Positions 16,282 through 27,241 of a stretch of 56,935 bases of DNA are shown here, piece by piece. The notes under the pieces are model-generated. The model was not told where the DNA came from. It saw only the letters and a list, made by a program, of their open reading frames with translations, and ran no database searches. The stretch comes from an uncultured Neomegalonema sp. GTDB taxonomy: Bacteria > Pseudomonadota > Alphaproteobacteria > Rhodobacterales > Rhodobacteraceae. Position numbers and translations under genes: made by a program. Positions within the stretch are counted from its first letter, which is position 1. Every line of letters starts with the position of its first letter. Location: contig CALKIZ010000001.1 in the NCBI GenBank assembly GCA_937995735.1, positions 1-56,935 of the forward strand, given 5' to 3'.

Positions 16282-16988
16282 AAGATGCGCCCCATATTCT
16301 TGTTGTCGATGATGATTCGCGAATTCGTGGATTGCTGAAAAAATACCTGTCGAATAACGGGTATACTGTCAGTGAAGCTCGAGATTCTGATCATGCAAGG
16401 CGTTTACTCGGTGGCTTGTCGTTTGATTTGCTCGTGATCGACGTGATGATGCCTGGTGAAGACGGGTTTTCGCTTACAAAAGCTATTCGTCAAACGATGG
16501 AAACCCCGGTAATTCTTCTGACGGCGCGCGGTGAGGCCGAGGATCGGATTGAAGGATTGGAGGTGGGTGCCGATGACTATCTACCGAAGCCCTTTGAGCC
16601 TCGTGAACTTTTATTGCGAATTTCCGCGATTTTGCGACGCTCGACTGAACCAATAGATGAAGTTACTTCGCCTGCGCCGCCGAAAACTCTTTCGCTTGGC
16701 GTGTGCCGTTATGATTTGACGCGGGGTGAGCTATGGCGCGGGGAAGAATTGATCCGTTTGACCACTGCCGAGTCTGCTATGATGCGGTTGATGGCGCGCG
16801 AGGCGGGTGAAGCGGTGTCGCGTTCGGCTCTCTTGGCCGAGGTCGGCGGTAGTGACGAGCCTAGTGCTCAAGAACGCGCCATAGACGTGCAAGTCACGCG
16901 CTTACGCCGAAAAATTGAAGAAAATCCTCGTATTCCTCGTTATTTGCAAACTGTTCGAGGAGCGGGATACATGCTTGCACCTGACTAA
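16278..16988 (+). CDS. petR: OmpR-family response regulator (PetR type)
   Basis: A 236-residue two-domain regulator. The receiver has the acidic pair DDD near residue 12, the phosphorylated Asp in LLVIDVMMP, the Thr in LLTARG and the Lys in YLPKPFEPRE. The C-terminal winged helix ends in the usual TVRGAGYML. In Rhodobacter capsulatus PetR controls the bc1 complex genes. It is coupled to petP by a four-base overlap, and no histidine kinase is nearby. Confidence 0.87.
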   Translation: MKDAPHILVVDDDSRIRGLLKKYLSNNGYTVSEARDSDHARRLLGGLSFDLLVIDVMMPGEDGFSLTKAIRQTMETPVILLTARGEAEDRIEGLEVGADDYLPKPFEPRELLLRISAILRRSTEPIDEVTSPAPPKTLSLGVCRYDLTRGELWRGEELIRLTTAESAMMRLMAREAGEAVSRSALLAEVGGSDEPSAQERAIDVQVTRLRRKIEENPRIPRYLQTVRGAGYMLAPD

Positions 16989-17108
16989 TTATAAAGTTTA
17001 TACTGTGCTTTCTGATAGAATACTTAATAATCTTGAACTGCGAAAATTCCAGCAGGATTGGTTAAGAAAGATTTTCTTTAATAACTAGCATTTTTAAGGG
17101 GGGAGGTA

Positions 17109-17336
17109 GTGTTTGAACAGGCAATTTTGAGCCGACAATATGCATTGCATTGGGCATTGTTGGGTTTGGTGGCTGTCATTTTTCTTTCTGTCGTATGTTC
17201 GGGTTGGCTATCCAACTATGCATTGTTCGCATTCCCTTTCGGAACTTTCGTCATTGGCATGATTGCCCCACTAGCGATTGTCGCCATCGCTGTTTTCACT
17301 CCGCATCCATCCGATGAAGAATCGGAAAACGTATGA
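17109..17336 (+). CDS. Small membrane subunit of a sodium:solute symporter
   Basis: A 75-residue protein with two predicted membrane helices separated by the short loop WLSNYALFAFPFGTF, and an acidic tail. The size, topology and position just before a symporter gene match the small accessory proteins (DUF4212-like) that precede such transporters, though the sequence match is loose. The GTG at 17109 follows a strong purine-rich stretch (AAGGGGGGAGG). Its stop overlaps the symporter ATG as ATGA. Confidence 0.7.
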   Translation: MFEQAILSRQYALHWALLGLVAVIFLSVVCSGWLSNYALFAFPFGTFVIGMIAPLAIVAIAVFTPHPSDEESENV

Positions 17337-19075
17337 AAGACCAAATCCAATTTTCTGATAGTTTGATTATTCAGTTCGCCAAGGCCTGTGTTGCGATTTT
17401 GATATCTGCATTTATTGTTTCTATATTTTCGAGTTTAGGTATTCCGCTTTATATAATAAACATTGTGCTTATAGTTTCTATTTTGATAGCTGCAGCTATT
17501 TTTTCCGGTAATGCCATTGTTCCATATACCCACAATGTAGGTCTTATTTTTAGCATTGAGGCACTGTCAGCATTTGGCCTTTTTGGTATCGTCGGAGCTG
17601 TCTTTGCGTTTGGCCATGATGGCTTCGCTATAATGATAGGTATAGCGGCTGGTATCGTTTTTAGTCTACTTCTCGTGGCTCCACGCTTGAGCGAAATATC
17701 AATATCCTCACTGCCTGATTTTTTTGTTGTCCGATACGGTAGCAGCACGTTGCGTATTTTGACTTTATCAGTTACGGCTCTTGTATGTGTGCTCTTTGTC
17801 GCGGCCCAATTGGTAGCTTGCGGATTAATTGCAGTTCAAATTTTCAATTTTGATCCACTTGTTGGAATTTTTTTTGGTGCGGTTTTTATTTTTATATTGG
17901 CTTTACCGCTAAGAATTACTGTCTTGAGTAAAGCACAATTATTCATGGCTCTTCTTGTATTTTTGGGTGGATTAGTCGTTTGCACGTTACTGCTGGCCGG
18001 AACTACAAATATAATCGTACCGCATTTTGCTTATGGTGGATTGATATCGGATGCACATGCAGCTGAAACTCTTTTGGGATTAAATTCTCAATCAGCATAT
18101 CCTAATGGTAACTCAGGTTACCTCGGAACGCTTGCGCTGATATCGTGTCTGGCCGTCGGGACGGCGGTGATGCCGCACATGTTGAGGCGAGTATTTGCCC
18201 AAGGTTCAGGGGCGATATCGGTAAATGTTCTTAGAACAGGGCTGATCTTTTTCGTGGTTCTTGCGACCGCTCTACCAGCGTTGGGTGTTTTGGCTCGCGT
18301 AGAGTTTTTGGCGCTATTCAGTCATGCAAAGAATACGCTTCCATTGGATGCAATTCCCCCGTCGATGCTAGTTGGTGCTGAAATTTGCGGGGACGCTTTG
18401 GATACGGTGGCATCTGCTTGTGCCGCGAAAGGATACAATAATAGTATTCCAATTTCTGCTTTGTCAGTTGCTCCGGAGTCTATGTTACTCGTATTGCCTA
18501 CACTTGTTGCAGCGTCAGATTGGTTGCTTGCGCTCTTGTCTCTAGCCGGTCTTTCTGTAGCAATACTTGCAGGTGTGGCTGCGGTACACAGTTTTGCGTT
18601 GTCGCTCACCAGTCATACGCTTCCTGGCGAAGCTCCACAGATTACGGGTATTGTCATTGTTACCGTAACGAGCATCGCTGGTGTTGTTGCTGCCACATCG
18701 AACGTCGGCCTTATTCACTTAGCTGCTTGGGCTTACTCACTGATCGGCGCAACTCTTGTTGGTCCCTTGGTTCTCGGTCTTTGGTGGCAACGAACCAACG
18801 CCTATGGCGCACTTTCAGGTTTCGTTGTTGGCTTTGGTCTGACAGCGATTTATATCTTTTATTCTCATTGGGGCTTAGATTTACAAGCTGGGAGTGGTGA
18901 CGAAGCGCGATGGCTTGGCCTGTCGTCCCTGATGGCAGGTGCGTTTGGTATTGTGTTTTCGGTCATTACGACAGTGCTGGTTTCCTTTGTTGGGCCAAAA
19001 CCGAAACCGTCACAGCTTGCATTTCTTCAACCAAATAAAGACCTTTCTACAACAGTTCCTGAAGTACTGGAATAA
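17333..19075 (+). CDS. Sodium:solute symporter (SSS family)
   Basis: A 580-residue inner-membrane transporter with about 13 hydrophobic helices. The central LPDFFVVRYGS is the SSS signature region (helix 3), and MPHMLRRVFAQ marks the next conserved segment. The close is a hydrophilic tail. Acetate, pyruvate, proline or similar small carboxylates are usual substrates of the subgroup with a small partner protein; nothing here decides among them. It is coupled to the small subunit by ATGA. Its 3' end overlaps the convergent mutT gene by 29 bases. Confidence 0.85.
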   Translation: MKDQIQFSDSLIIQFAKACVAILISAFIVSIFSSLGIPLYIINIVLIVSILIAAAIFSGNAIVPYTHNVGLIFSIEALSAFGLFGIVGAVFAFGHDGFAIMIGIAAGIVFSLLLVAPRLSEISISSLPDFFVVRYGSSTLRILTLSVTALVCVLFVAAQLVACGLIAVQIFNFDPLVGIFFGAVFIFILALPLRITVLSKAQLFMALLVFLGGLVVCTLLLAGTTNIIVPHFAYGGLISDAHAAETLLGLNSQSAYPNGNSGYLGTLALISCLAVGTAVMPHMLRRVFAQGSGAISVNVLRTGLIFFVVLATALPALGVLARVEFLALFSHAKNTLPLDAIPPSMLVGAEICGDALDTVASACAAKGYNNSIPISALSVAPESMLLVLPTLVAASDWLLALLSLAGLSVAILAGVAAVHSFALSLTSHTLPGEAPQITGIVIVTVTSIAGVVAATSNVGLIHLAAWAYSLIGATLVGPLVLGLWWQRTNAYGALSGFVVGFGLTAIYIFYSHWGLDLQAGSGDEARWLGLSSLMAGAFGIVFSVITTVLVSFVGPKPKPSQLAFLQPNKDLSTTVPEVLE

Positions 19076-19445
19076 GCGGTAAATCCGCTGCCGGCATGGG
19101 ATAGTCGCGTAATGCCGCTGGTTTCACCCATTTCAACACCTGCCCTTCGCGAGGTTGAGCGATACCGTCCCATTTTCTGCACACCCATAATGGCATTAGC
19201 AGGTGAAAATCTTCGTAGCTGTGAGAGGCAAAAGATAACGGGGCGAGACAAGATGTTTCCGTGTTAATGCCCAGTTCTTCTTTCAACTCACGTATCAAGG
19301 CTTGCTCGGGCTGTTCCCCTTGATCGACTTTTCCACCGGGAAATTCCCAAAGCCCAGCCATTGCCTTACCTTCAGGGCGCTGGGCTAGTAAGACACGCCC
19401 ATCACGATCCACTAAAGCAACGGCAACGACCAGTAGTGTTTTCAT
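19047..19445 (-). CDS. mutT: Nudix hydrolase, MutT type
   Basis: A 132-residue protein that probably removes 8-oxo-dGTP from the nucleotide pool. The Nudix box is complete: GGKVDQGEQPEQALIRELKEELGI has the form GX5EX7REXXEEXG. WEFPGGK before it is typical of MutT. I use ATG 19445, with GGGA eight bases upstream and a normal family length; the frame is open to 19496 but those 17 residues do not fit. It follows argJ on the same strand and overlaps the end of the symporter gene. Confidence 0.9.
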   Translation of the reverse strand: MKTLLVVAVALVDRDGRVLLAQRPEGKAMAGLWEFPGGKVDQGEQPEQALIRELKEELGINTETSCLAPLSFASHSYEDFHLLMPLWVCRKWDGIAQPREGQVLKWVKPAALRDYPMPAADLPLIPVLQELL

Positions 19446-19492
19446 GAAGAGTGTCCCGTATTTTTTGATTGTAAGTCGATACCCTGCATCAA

Positions 19493-20806
19493 TCAACTGC
19501 GATAATCTGCGTTGATCCTCACATAGGCGTAGGTCAAATCACAGGTCCAAACCTTTGCTTCGCCGTTGCCAACCCCGACATCAGCCGAGACAATCAAGTC
19601 TTGCGCGCGCATGTAGGCAGCGCCATCTTCTTCACGATAACCGTCTGCGACCCAGCCTTTCTCGGCGACAAGAATATCGCCAAACCTGATTGTTAGGGCA
19701 TCGCGGTCCGCTTTTTCTCCGGATTTTCCTACAGCCATCACGATCCGTCCCCAATTCGGGTCTTCACCAGCAAAAGCAGTTTTTACGAGCGGTGAATTTG
19801 CTATAGAGAGGGCGATTTTCTTGGCGGCAGCATTGGTTTCCGCACCAGTTACTTGTACCTCTATGAATTTTGACGCTCCTTCGCCGTCACGAACCACTTG
19901 ATGTGCAAGATCTCGTAGCAGTGTGTTCAATGCATTGCGAAAATCAGCTAATCTTGCATCTTCGGCATCCTCAATGCGCAGATGATTTGCTTGACGAGTA
20001 GCGCTTAGTAACAGCGTATCTGATGTAGACGTATCACCGTCCACAGTGACGGCATTGAAGCTGATTGCTGTTCCTTCATTGAGCAAAGTCTGCAAAGCGG
20101 CTTGGCCGATATTCGCGTCGGTCGCCGCGAAAGCGAGCATTGTCGCCATATCCGGGGCAATCATGCCTGATCCTTTCGCCATGCCGCTAATCGTGATGGT
20201 CTCGCCGTCGATCTCGCATTGTACACTGGCGACTTTGGGGAAGGTATCAGTCGTCATGATTGCCGAAGCTCCTTGGCTCCAACAGCTCGGGTCTAAAGTG
20301 TCAGCCAGCTTTCCAATCACAGCCTCTATTTTTTGATGCGGAAGACGTTCACCGATAACGCCGGTAGAGGCGACAAAAACACGTTCCGGCAGAGTCCCCA
20401 AGGCTTCTGCTGTTCCGACAGCCATTGCTTTTGTGCTCTCTTCCCCTGCAAATCCAGTGAACGCATTTGAATTTCCTGCATTGGCAATGACGCCAATGGG
20501 TTCGTTTGAGTCGGTGAGTTGCGCTAAAGCGTTTTCGCACCACAAGACTGGGGCGGAGCGTGTCGCAGATTTTGTAAATACGCCTGCAATTGTACTGCCG
20601 GAATCTAACTTCATCATCATAACATCGTCGCGCCCAGTATAGCGGACCTCTGCAGCAACCGCAGAAAGTGTGACTCCTGGGACTGTGAAAATGTCATAGG
20701 TGGAGCTAGGCGCGAGTGGCGAAACGGTTCCGTCTTTGCCTTTTATAGCAGCCAAAGCAGCCTTTGTTTCCGCCAGCTGTCGCTGCACTTCTTCGAGATC
20801 GCTCAT
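19493..20806 (-). CDS. argJ: Bifunctional glutamate N-acetyltransferase / ornithine acetyltransferase
   Basis: Recycles the acetyl group in arginine synthesis, moving it from N-acetylornithine to glutamate; some members also use acetyl-CoA. The self-cleavage site KGSGMIAPDMATM, with the nucleophilic Thr after Ala, is intact, as is the NSPLVKTAFAGEDPNWGRI region. At 437 residues it is longer than most ArgJ proteins because the family start (SPLAP) comes only after about 28 residues of a charged, helical leader. argD and argF are 17 kb away in the same window. It is followed by mutT. Confidence 0.95.
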   Translation of the reverse strand: MSDLEEVQRQLAETKAALAAIKGKDGTVSPLAPSSTYDIFTVPGVTLSAVAAEVRYTGRDDVMMMKLDSGSTIAGVFTKSATRSAPVLWCENALAQLTDSNEPIGVIANAGNSNAFTGFAGEESTKAMAVGTAEALGTLPERVFVASTGVIGERLPHQKIEAVIGKLADTLDPSCWSQGASAIMTTDTFPKVASVQCEIDGETITISGMAKGSGMIAPDMATMLAFAATDANIGQAALQTLLNEGTAISFNAVTVDGDTSTSDTLLLSATRQANHLRIEDAEDARLADFRNALNTLLRDLAHQVVRDGEGASKFIEVQVTGAETNAAAKKIALSIANSPLVKTAFAGEDPNWGRIVMAVGKSGEKADRDALTIRFGDILVAEKGWVADGYREEDGAAYMRAQDLIVSADVGVGNGEAKVWTCDLTYAYVRINADYRS

Positions 20807-20864
20807 AGTGTTCTTTCGTTTATCCGTTCGATCACTGTTCTAACGATGATTCTCGCGGTCTGTC

Positions 20865-20905
20865 ACGTCTACGTGCAATAAGGGGCATTGCATTGACGTT
20901 TACGT
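20865..20905. promoter_or_regulatory. Two palindromic ACGT-NN-ACGT boxes before the XRE gene
   Basis: ACGTCTACGT (20865-20874) and ACGTTTACGT (20896-20905) are the same palindromic element repeated 31 bases apart, about three turns of DNA. They lie in the argJ/XRE divergent gap, 60-100 bases before the XRE start. That suggests a two-site operator, perhaps for the XRE protein itself. Confidence 0.4.
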
Positions 20906-20962
20906 AATGGACAGCCAAATCAACCTGTACTAGATATCTTCGAGTTTATTGAAGGACGTATC

Positions 20963-21379
20963 ATGCCTCATCCTGTTGATGTCCATGTTGGAAAACGAAT
21001 CCGTATGCGTCGTTGGATGTTGGGTCAGACTCAACAACAAATTGCTGATGCTGTGGGGGTTAAGTTCCAACAAGTTCAGAAGTATGAAACTGGTGCAAAC
21101 CGGGTATCTGCCAGTCGTTTGTTTGAAATCGCAAAGACGCTTGATACACCCGTGTCGTTCTTTTTTGAAGAACTTGAAGGTCCTGTAGACGAGTCAGAAA
21201 ATTCTGTTGATGCTGCCCCCTTAAATGTAGCGAGTGTTGTCTTAGATGAAAACAGCGTAGGCATAGAACAATTTTCCGACAAAGAGGCGCTTGCATTTTT
21301 GCGTCATTACTATCGCTTAGATGAAGAGCCACGCCGGCGCTTATTTGAATTGGCGCGCTCTTTGGCCAAGGTTGCTTAA
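20963..21379 (+). CDS. XRE-family transcriptional regulator
   Basis: A 138-residue protein with an N-terminal helix-turn-helix (VGKRIRMRRWMLGQTQQQIADAVG, then FQQVQKYETGANRVSASRL). This wording is typical of a small alphaproteobacterial group that includes the Rhizobium PhrR/PraR regulators. The C-terminal half has an acidic linker and a helical segment (FLRHYYRLDEEPRRRLFELARSL), probably for dimerisation. AAGGA sits eight bases before the ATG. It is divergent from argJ and precedes guaB by 170 bases. Confidence 0.85.
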   Translation: MPHPVDVHVGKRIRMRRWMLGQTQQQIADAVGVKFQQVQKYETGANRVSASRLFEIAKTLDTPVSFFFEELEGPVDESENSVDAAPLNVASVVLDENSVGIEQFSDKEALAFLRHYYRLDEEPRRRLFELARSLAKVA

Positions 21380-21513
21380 TAAGTCCCGTTCTATCTTTGA
21401 AGCCGGTTTTAGCGGTGATATTCGCCGCTAATCCTATCAATGGTGAAGAATCCGCTTTCCTTCGCAAGCGCAGCATGAAATACGCAGATGTCATCGACCC
21501 GTATCGGTTTTAA

Positions 21514-23013
<1,500 letters not shown>

Positions 23014-23016
23014 GTC

Positions 23017-23463
23017 TTAGGGACGAATATAGGCCCAGCCTTGCTTTTGAAGCTCGACAAGCTCGACAACGCCAGACTGCACCATTTCGGCTTCGTCGAG
23101 CAATTCGATGGTTTTTTTGATCTTTTTACTCATGGCGGCGTGTGTATTCCCGCACGCGGCAAAGCTGATATTTGGCAATTCCAGCGACATCGTTGCAATC
23201 CTGTCTGCAACAGGTGACGTGTCCGCGCGCAGCATGTGAAGACCGGGACCATAGGCAACAATACGGATTTCAACCTCTTCGCCGATTTCATCGTAATATT
23301 TCTGCATGTTGGCCGCATTATTGAGCGCCATATTCATTCGAACCGGATCGTTGTCATCAACGTGAATCGCGACTTGAGTCGGTTTTTCAGTATTTGCTTG
23401 AGCAAAAAATGCGAGTGCGAAAACAGCCGCAATCGCAAGGGCGATTGATTTGAAAAAAGTCAT
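23017..23463 (-). CDS. Periplasmic DsrE-like protein
   Basis: A 148-residue protein with a signal peptide (MTFFKSIALAIAAVFALAFFAQA). The mature domain has the DsrE/DsrF-like alpha/beta pattern: a first strand VAIHVDDNDP, a helix with repeated NNAANMQ, then EVEIRIVAYGPGLHML, and FAACGNTHAAM with a single cysteine at the usual place. Related cytoplasmic proteins carry sulfur on that cysteine; the role of the exported group is not clear. It converges on guaB with only three bases between the stops. Confidence 0.8.
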   Translation of the reverse strand: MTFFKSIALAIAAVFALAFFAQANTEKPTQVAIHVDDNDPVRMNMALNNAANMQKYYDEIGEEVEIRIVAYGPGLHMLRADTSPVADRIATMSLELPNISFAACGNTHAAMSKKIKKTIELLDEAEMVQSGVVELVELQKQGWAYIRP

Positions 23464-23782
23464 GGTTTCCTCCGAATTTTTTGCATCATACGTGCGATCT
23501 GGCCTTAATTTTCATCAGAAGCGCGTGATTTCTTAATGTTCAGTGGCTTTCCACCTATTACCGAGACCGAAACTCGCCGAATAACCCGCTAGAGTGAAGC
23601 CGTTACATCGACGCATGTAAAGCGCGACGAGTGTTTGGTGTCTTTGAGCGATTTGGTCGCCGGAATGTAGTAGAAGATGTCACTGCGTCATTATGGTCGT
23701 GAATCACGCTGCATGGCCTTCATTATTTGACCCCCGCGCCCCGCGCCGTTAGGTCTCCGCAACCAATCCTGAGGATAAGCCA
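23464..23782. other. Intergenic stretch with no gene seen
   Basis: This 319-base gap separates two divergent genes (DsrE-like and lysS) and should hold both promoters. I found no open frame of note, no tRNA-like fold and no strong hairpin. The only clear element is the ribosome site GAGGA before lysS. Confidence 0.6.
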
Positions 23783-25348
23783 ATGACTGAACTGCGCAAT
23801 GCCGCGATGACCTCGAAAGCCTGGCCCTTTGAAGAAGCGCGAAAATTGGTCAAACGCTATGCGAAAGCGCCCCCTGAGAAGGGCTATGTGCTGTTTGAGA
23901 CAGGGTATGGTCCATCGGGCCTTCCTCATATTGGAACTTTCGGGGAAGTCGCGCGCACAACGATGGTGCGCCGTGCTTTTGAGGCTCTGTCAGATATTCC
24001 AACAAAACTGGTTTGTTTTTCTGACGATATGGACGGAATGCGTAAGGTCCCTGAGAATGTGCCGGACCCGGAACAACTCACTGACCATATGCATAAGCCC
24101 CTGACGGCTGTGCCGGACCCGTTTAAAGAGTTCGACAGCTTTGGTGATCACAACAATGCAATGCTGCGCCGGTTTCTCGATACTTTTGGCTTTGAATACG
24201 AGTTTGCCAGTGCAACCGATTACTACAAGAACGGTAAGTTTGACGGGATGCTGCTGCTTGCCGCAGAGCGCTATGATGATGTAATGGCGGTTATGCTGCC
24301 TTCTCTGCGTGAAGAACGGCAAAAGACGTATTCAATTTTTCTGCCGATTTCTCCCACGACAGGCCGTGTTCTCTATGTGCCGATGAAAGAGGTTAATGCG
24401 GGCGACGGAACGATTACCTTTGAAGATGAAGACGGTACGGATGTTACGATGCCCGTCACGGGCGGGAATGTGAAACTTCAATGGAAGCCTGATTTCGGGA
24501 TGCGCTGGGCGGCTCTTGATGTTGATTTTGAGATGTATGGGAAGGACCATTCCACAAATACGCCAATCTACGACAAAATTTGCCGCGTTTTGGGCGGGAA
24601 GGCCCCTGAGCACTTCACCTATGAGCTGTTCTTAGATGACCAAGGGCAGAAAATTTCCAAATCCGCAGGGAATGGCCTCTCTGTCGATGAATGGCTGACG
24701 TATGCGCCGTCGGAGAGCCTCGGTTATTTCATGTTCCAAAAGCCGAAAACGGCGAAGCGCTTGTATTTCGACTCAATCCCTAAGGCGATGGACGAATATC
24801 ACCAGCAGTTGCGGGCCTTTCCGGATCAGGAATTGACCAAGCAACTTGCGAATCCGGTTTGGCATATGCACCGGGGCCAACCACCAGCGAGTGATATGGA
24901 TGTCTCGTTCTCAATGCTGCTGAATCTCGCGAGTGCGGCAGGCGCGGAAAACAAAGACCAGATGTGGGGCTTTATCCGCAAATACGCCCCTGATGCGACG
25001 CCGGAAACGCATCCGGGGTTGGATGAGGCCGCAGCGGGGGCCGTGCGCTATTACAACGATCACGTCTTGCCGACAAAAACGCGCCGCGCTCCGTTCGCGC
25101 AAGAGGCCCGTGCGCTCAGTGATTTAAGGGATCGTTTGGCGGTTGTACCTGAAGGGCAAAGCGGCGAAGAGCTTCAGCAAATCGTTTACGACGTCGGCAA
25201 AGAGCATGAATTTGAAAACCTTCGCGACTGGTTCAAAGCACTCTATCAGGTATTGCTCGGGCAAGATGCGGGGCCACGGTTTGGGAATTTTGTTGAATTA
25301 TACGGTGTGCAAGAAACCGTTGCATTGATTGATGAATCTCTGGCTTGA
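23783..25348 (+). CDS. lysS: Class I lysyl-tRNA synthetase
   Basis: Charges tRNA-Lys. This is the class I, archaeal-like enzyme used by most alphaproteobacteria instead of the class II form. The HIGH-type motif is PHIGTFGE (preceded by GPSGL) near residues 49-56, and the KMSKS-type motif is KISKSAGNG. The 521-residue length is normal. ATG 23783 has GAGGA eight bases upstream. It is followed by a 120-base gap with a 12-base palindrome before an ABC transporter. Confidence 0.96.
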   Translation: MTELRNAAMTSKAWPFEEARKLVKRYAKAPPEKGYVLFETGYGPSGLPHIGTFGEVARTTMVRRAFEALSDIPTKLVCFSDDMDGMRKVPENVPDPEQLTDHMHKPLTAVPDPFKEFDSFGDHNNAMLRRFLDTFGFEYEFASATDYYKNGKFDGMLLLAAERYDDVMAVMLPSLREERQKTYSIFLPISPTTGRVLYVPMKEVNAGDGTITFEDEDGTDVTMPVTGGNVKLQWKPDFGMRWAALDVDFEMYGKDHSTNTPIYDKICRVLGGKAPEHFTYELFLDDQGQKISKSAGNGLSVDEWLTYAPSESLGYFMFQKPKTAKRLYFDSIPKAMDEYHQQLRAFPDQELTKQLANPVWHMHRGQPPASDMDVSFSMLLNLASAAGAENKDQMWGFIRKYAPDATPETHPGLDEAAAGAVRYYNDHVLPTKTRRAPFAQEARALSDLRDRLAVVPEGQSGEELQQIVYDVGKEHEFENLRDWFKALYQVLLGQDAGPRFGNFVELYGVQETVALIDESLA

Positions 25349-25403
25349 AGCTGATTTTAATGACACGGCATCGAGATGTCGCAACGGTTACACTCACTGA
25401 TTA

Positions 25404-25415
25404 GGAAAATTTTCC
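25404..25415. promoter_or_regulatory. 12-base perfect palindrome upstream of the ABC transporter
   Basis: GGAAAATTTTCC lies about 55 bases before the first permease start and after the end of lysS. It could be an operator for the transporter genes. No regulator gene is next to it. Confidence 0.35.
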
Positions 25416-25469
25416 AGTTGATAAAACTTCGGCGTGACAATTGGTTTTTTCTCTGCCTACCATTGCATC

Positions 25470-26372
25470 ATGGATGCTAAGGCAAAAAATGGGTGGCGGG
25501 CGTCGCTGTTGCCGGTGGCGACAGTCATCGCGGCGATTGTGGTCATTTGGTATATTGCGGCGGCTTGTCTGAATTTTGCGTGGGAGCGGGACCAATCCGA
25601 ACGTGCCGTGCAAAAGGGTTCTGAGGCTGCCACTTTCTCTCAAATGCTCACCAACACGATGAGCCAAAAGCGCCCGGTGTTGCCTGCACCGCATCAGGTT
25701 GGGCAAGAGCTTTGGAAGACGACTGTAGAGAAGAAAGTTACCTCGAAACGCAGCCTTGTCTATCACGGCTGGATTACGCTTTCCGCGACATTGCTCGGAT
25801 TTTTGTTCGGAACGATCCTTGGAATGTTGCTCGCTGTGGGAATTGTCTACAACAAGGCGATGGATATGAGTGTGATGCCTTGGGTCATTGCCTCTCAGAC
25901 GATTCCGATTCTCGCGATTGCCCCAATGATTATCGTTGTACTGAATGCGGTGGGCGTCAGCGGCTTGTTGCCGAAAGCGCTGATTTCAACCTATCTCTCC
26001 TTCTTCCCGATTGTTGTAGGGATGGTCAAAGGACTTCGTAGCCCCGACGCCATGCAGCAGGATTTAATGCGGACCTATAACGCCAGTGGATCGCAGGCTT
26101 TTTGGAAACTGCGTTTGCCAGCCTCAATGCCGTATCTTTTCACATCAATGAAAGTTGCCGTCGCGGCTAGCCTTGTCGGGGCGATTGTCGGCGAGTTGCC
26201 AACAGGGGCGGTTGCTGGTCTTGGCGCACGGCTCTTGGCAGGGAGTTATTACGGGCAGACCATACAAATCTGGAGCGCGCTTTTTGCGGCGGCGATCCTA
26301 GCAGGAACGCTCGTCGCTATTGTCGGTTTGGTCGGGCGGTTGGTTGAGCGGCGCATGGGGATGACGCGATGA
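25470..26372 (+). CDS. ABC transporter permease 1 (NMT1/THI5-type importer)
   Basis: A 300-residue inner-membrane protein. One N-terminal helix is followed by an exported stretch of about 80 residues and a five-helix permease core of the SsuC/TauC kind. The EAA loop, which docks the ATPase, is visible as AMQQDLMRTYNASGSQAFWKLRLPASMPYL. ATG 25470 starts a normal first helix; a GTG at 25434 is open but unlikely. Its stop overlaps the second permease start (ATGA). No ATP-binding gene lies on either side of the cluster. Confidence 0.85.
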   Translation: MDAKAKNGWRASLLPVATVIAAIVVIWYIAAACLNFAWERDQSERAVQKGSEAATFSQMLTNTMSQKRPVLPAPHQVGQELWKTTVEKKVTSKRSLVYHGWITLSATLLGFLFGTILGMLLAVGIVYNKAMDMSVMPWVIASQTIPILAIAPMIIVVLNAVGVSGLLPKALISTYLSFFPIVVGMVKGLRSPDAMQQDLMRTYNASGSQAFWKLRLPASMPYLFTSMKVAVAASLVGAIVGELPTGAVAGLGARLLAGSYYGQTIQIWSALFAAAILAGTLVAIVGLVGRLVERRMGMTR

Positions 26373-27217
26373 ACTGGCTTCTCATCATAGGCGCTATCGC
26401 CTTTTGGTTGGCAGCGTGGGCATTGAATATATGGCTGTCGAATAGCTACCCGAAAAGCCGGTTCGTGCAAATGTTTGTGCCGGTTTCATTTGGTGTGACA
26501 TTGCTTGTTCTTTGGGAAGGGATTGCGCGCGGGGCGAACGTTCCGACGGTCCTATTGCCTCCGCCGTCGATGATTTGGGAGCGGATCACCAACTCACTGC
26601 CTATTCTGCAAGAAGATTTCATCCAGACTTTTGTAAAGTCAGCCTTACGAGGGTATGTCTTAGGATGCGGTGCGGCGTTCTTGGTCGCACTTGCGATTGA
26701 CCGTTCGCCATTTTTACAGCGCGGCTTGGTTCCGGTCGGAAACTTTGTCGCTGCGCTCCCGATTATTGGAATTGCACCCATTATGGTTATGTGGTTCGGA
26801 TTCGATTGGCATTCAAAAGCCGCCGTTGTCATCGTAATGTGCTTTTTCCCAATGCTGGTGAACACTGTCGAGGGCTTGAAGGCGAGTGAGGCCATGCAGC
26901 GCGATTTGATGCACACGTATGCTGCGGGGTATTGGCAAAGATTATTCAAACTGCGCCTTCCAGCAGCAGCGCCATTTATTTTCAATGGTTTGAAGATTTG
27001 TTCAACCCTTGCGTTAATCGGGGCAATCGTTGCAGAGTTCTTTGGTACGCCTTTGGCAGGAATGGGTTTTCGCATTTCGACCGAGGTTGGGAAGATGAAT
27101 ATTGATATGGTGTGGGCCGAAATCGCTGTAGCGGCTTTGGCTGGATCAGTGTTCTATGGAACGGTAAGTCTGATCGAACGGGCTGTGACCTTCTGGCATC
27201 CATCGATGAGGCGTTAG
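26369..27217 (+). CDS. ABC transporter permease 2 (NMT1/THI5-type importer)
   Basis: A 282-residue paralogue of the gene before it, with two N-terminal helices and the same permease core. Its EAA loop reads AMQRDLMHTYAAGYWQRLFKLRLPAAAPF. The close similarity of the two loops suggests that both dock the same ATPase. It overlaps permease 1 by four bases and precedes the binding protein by 24 bases. Confidence 0.85.
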   Translation: MNWLLIIGAIAFWLAAWALNIWLSNSYPKSRFVQMFVPVSFGVTLLVLWEGIARGANVPTVLLPPPSMIWERITNSLPILQEDFIQTFVKSALRGYVLGCGAAFLVALAIDRSPFLQRGLVPVGNFVAALPIIGIAPIMVMWFGFDWHSKAAVVIVMCFFPMLVNTVEGLKASEAMQRDLMHTYAAGYWQRLFKLRLPAAAPFIFNGLKICSTLALIGAIVAEFFGTPLAGMGFRISTEVGKMNIDMVWAEIAVAALAGSVFYGTVSLIERAVTFWHPSMRR

Positions 27218-27241
27218 GGAAAAAAGGTAAAGGGGAAAGTG

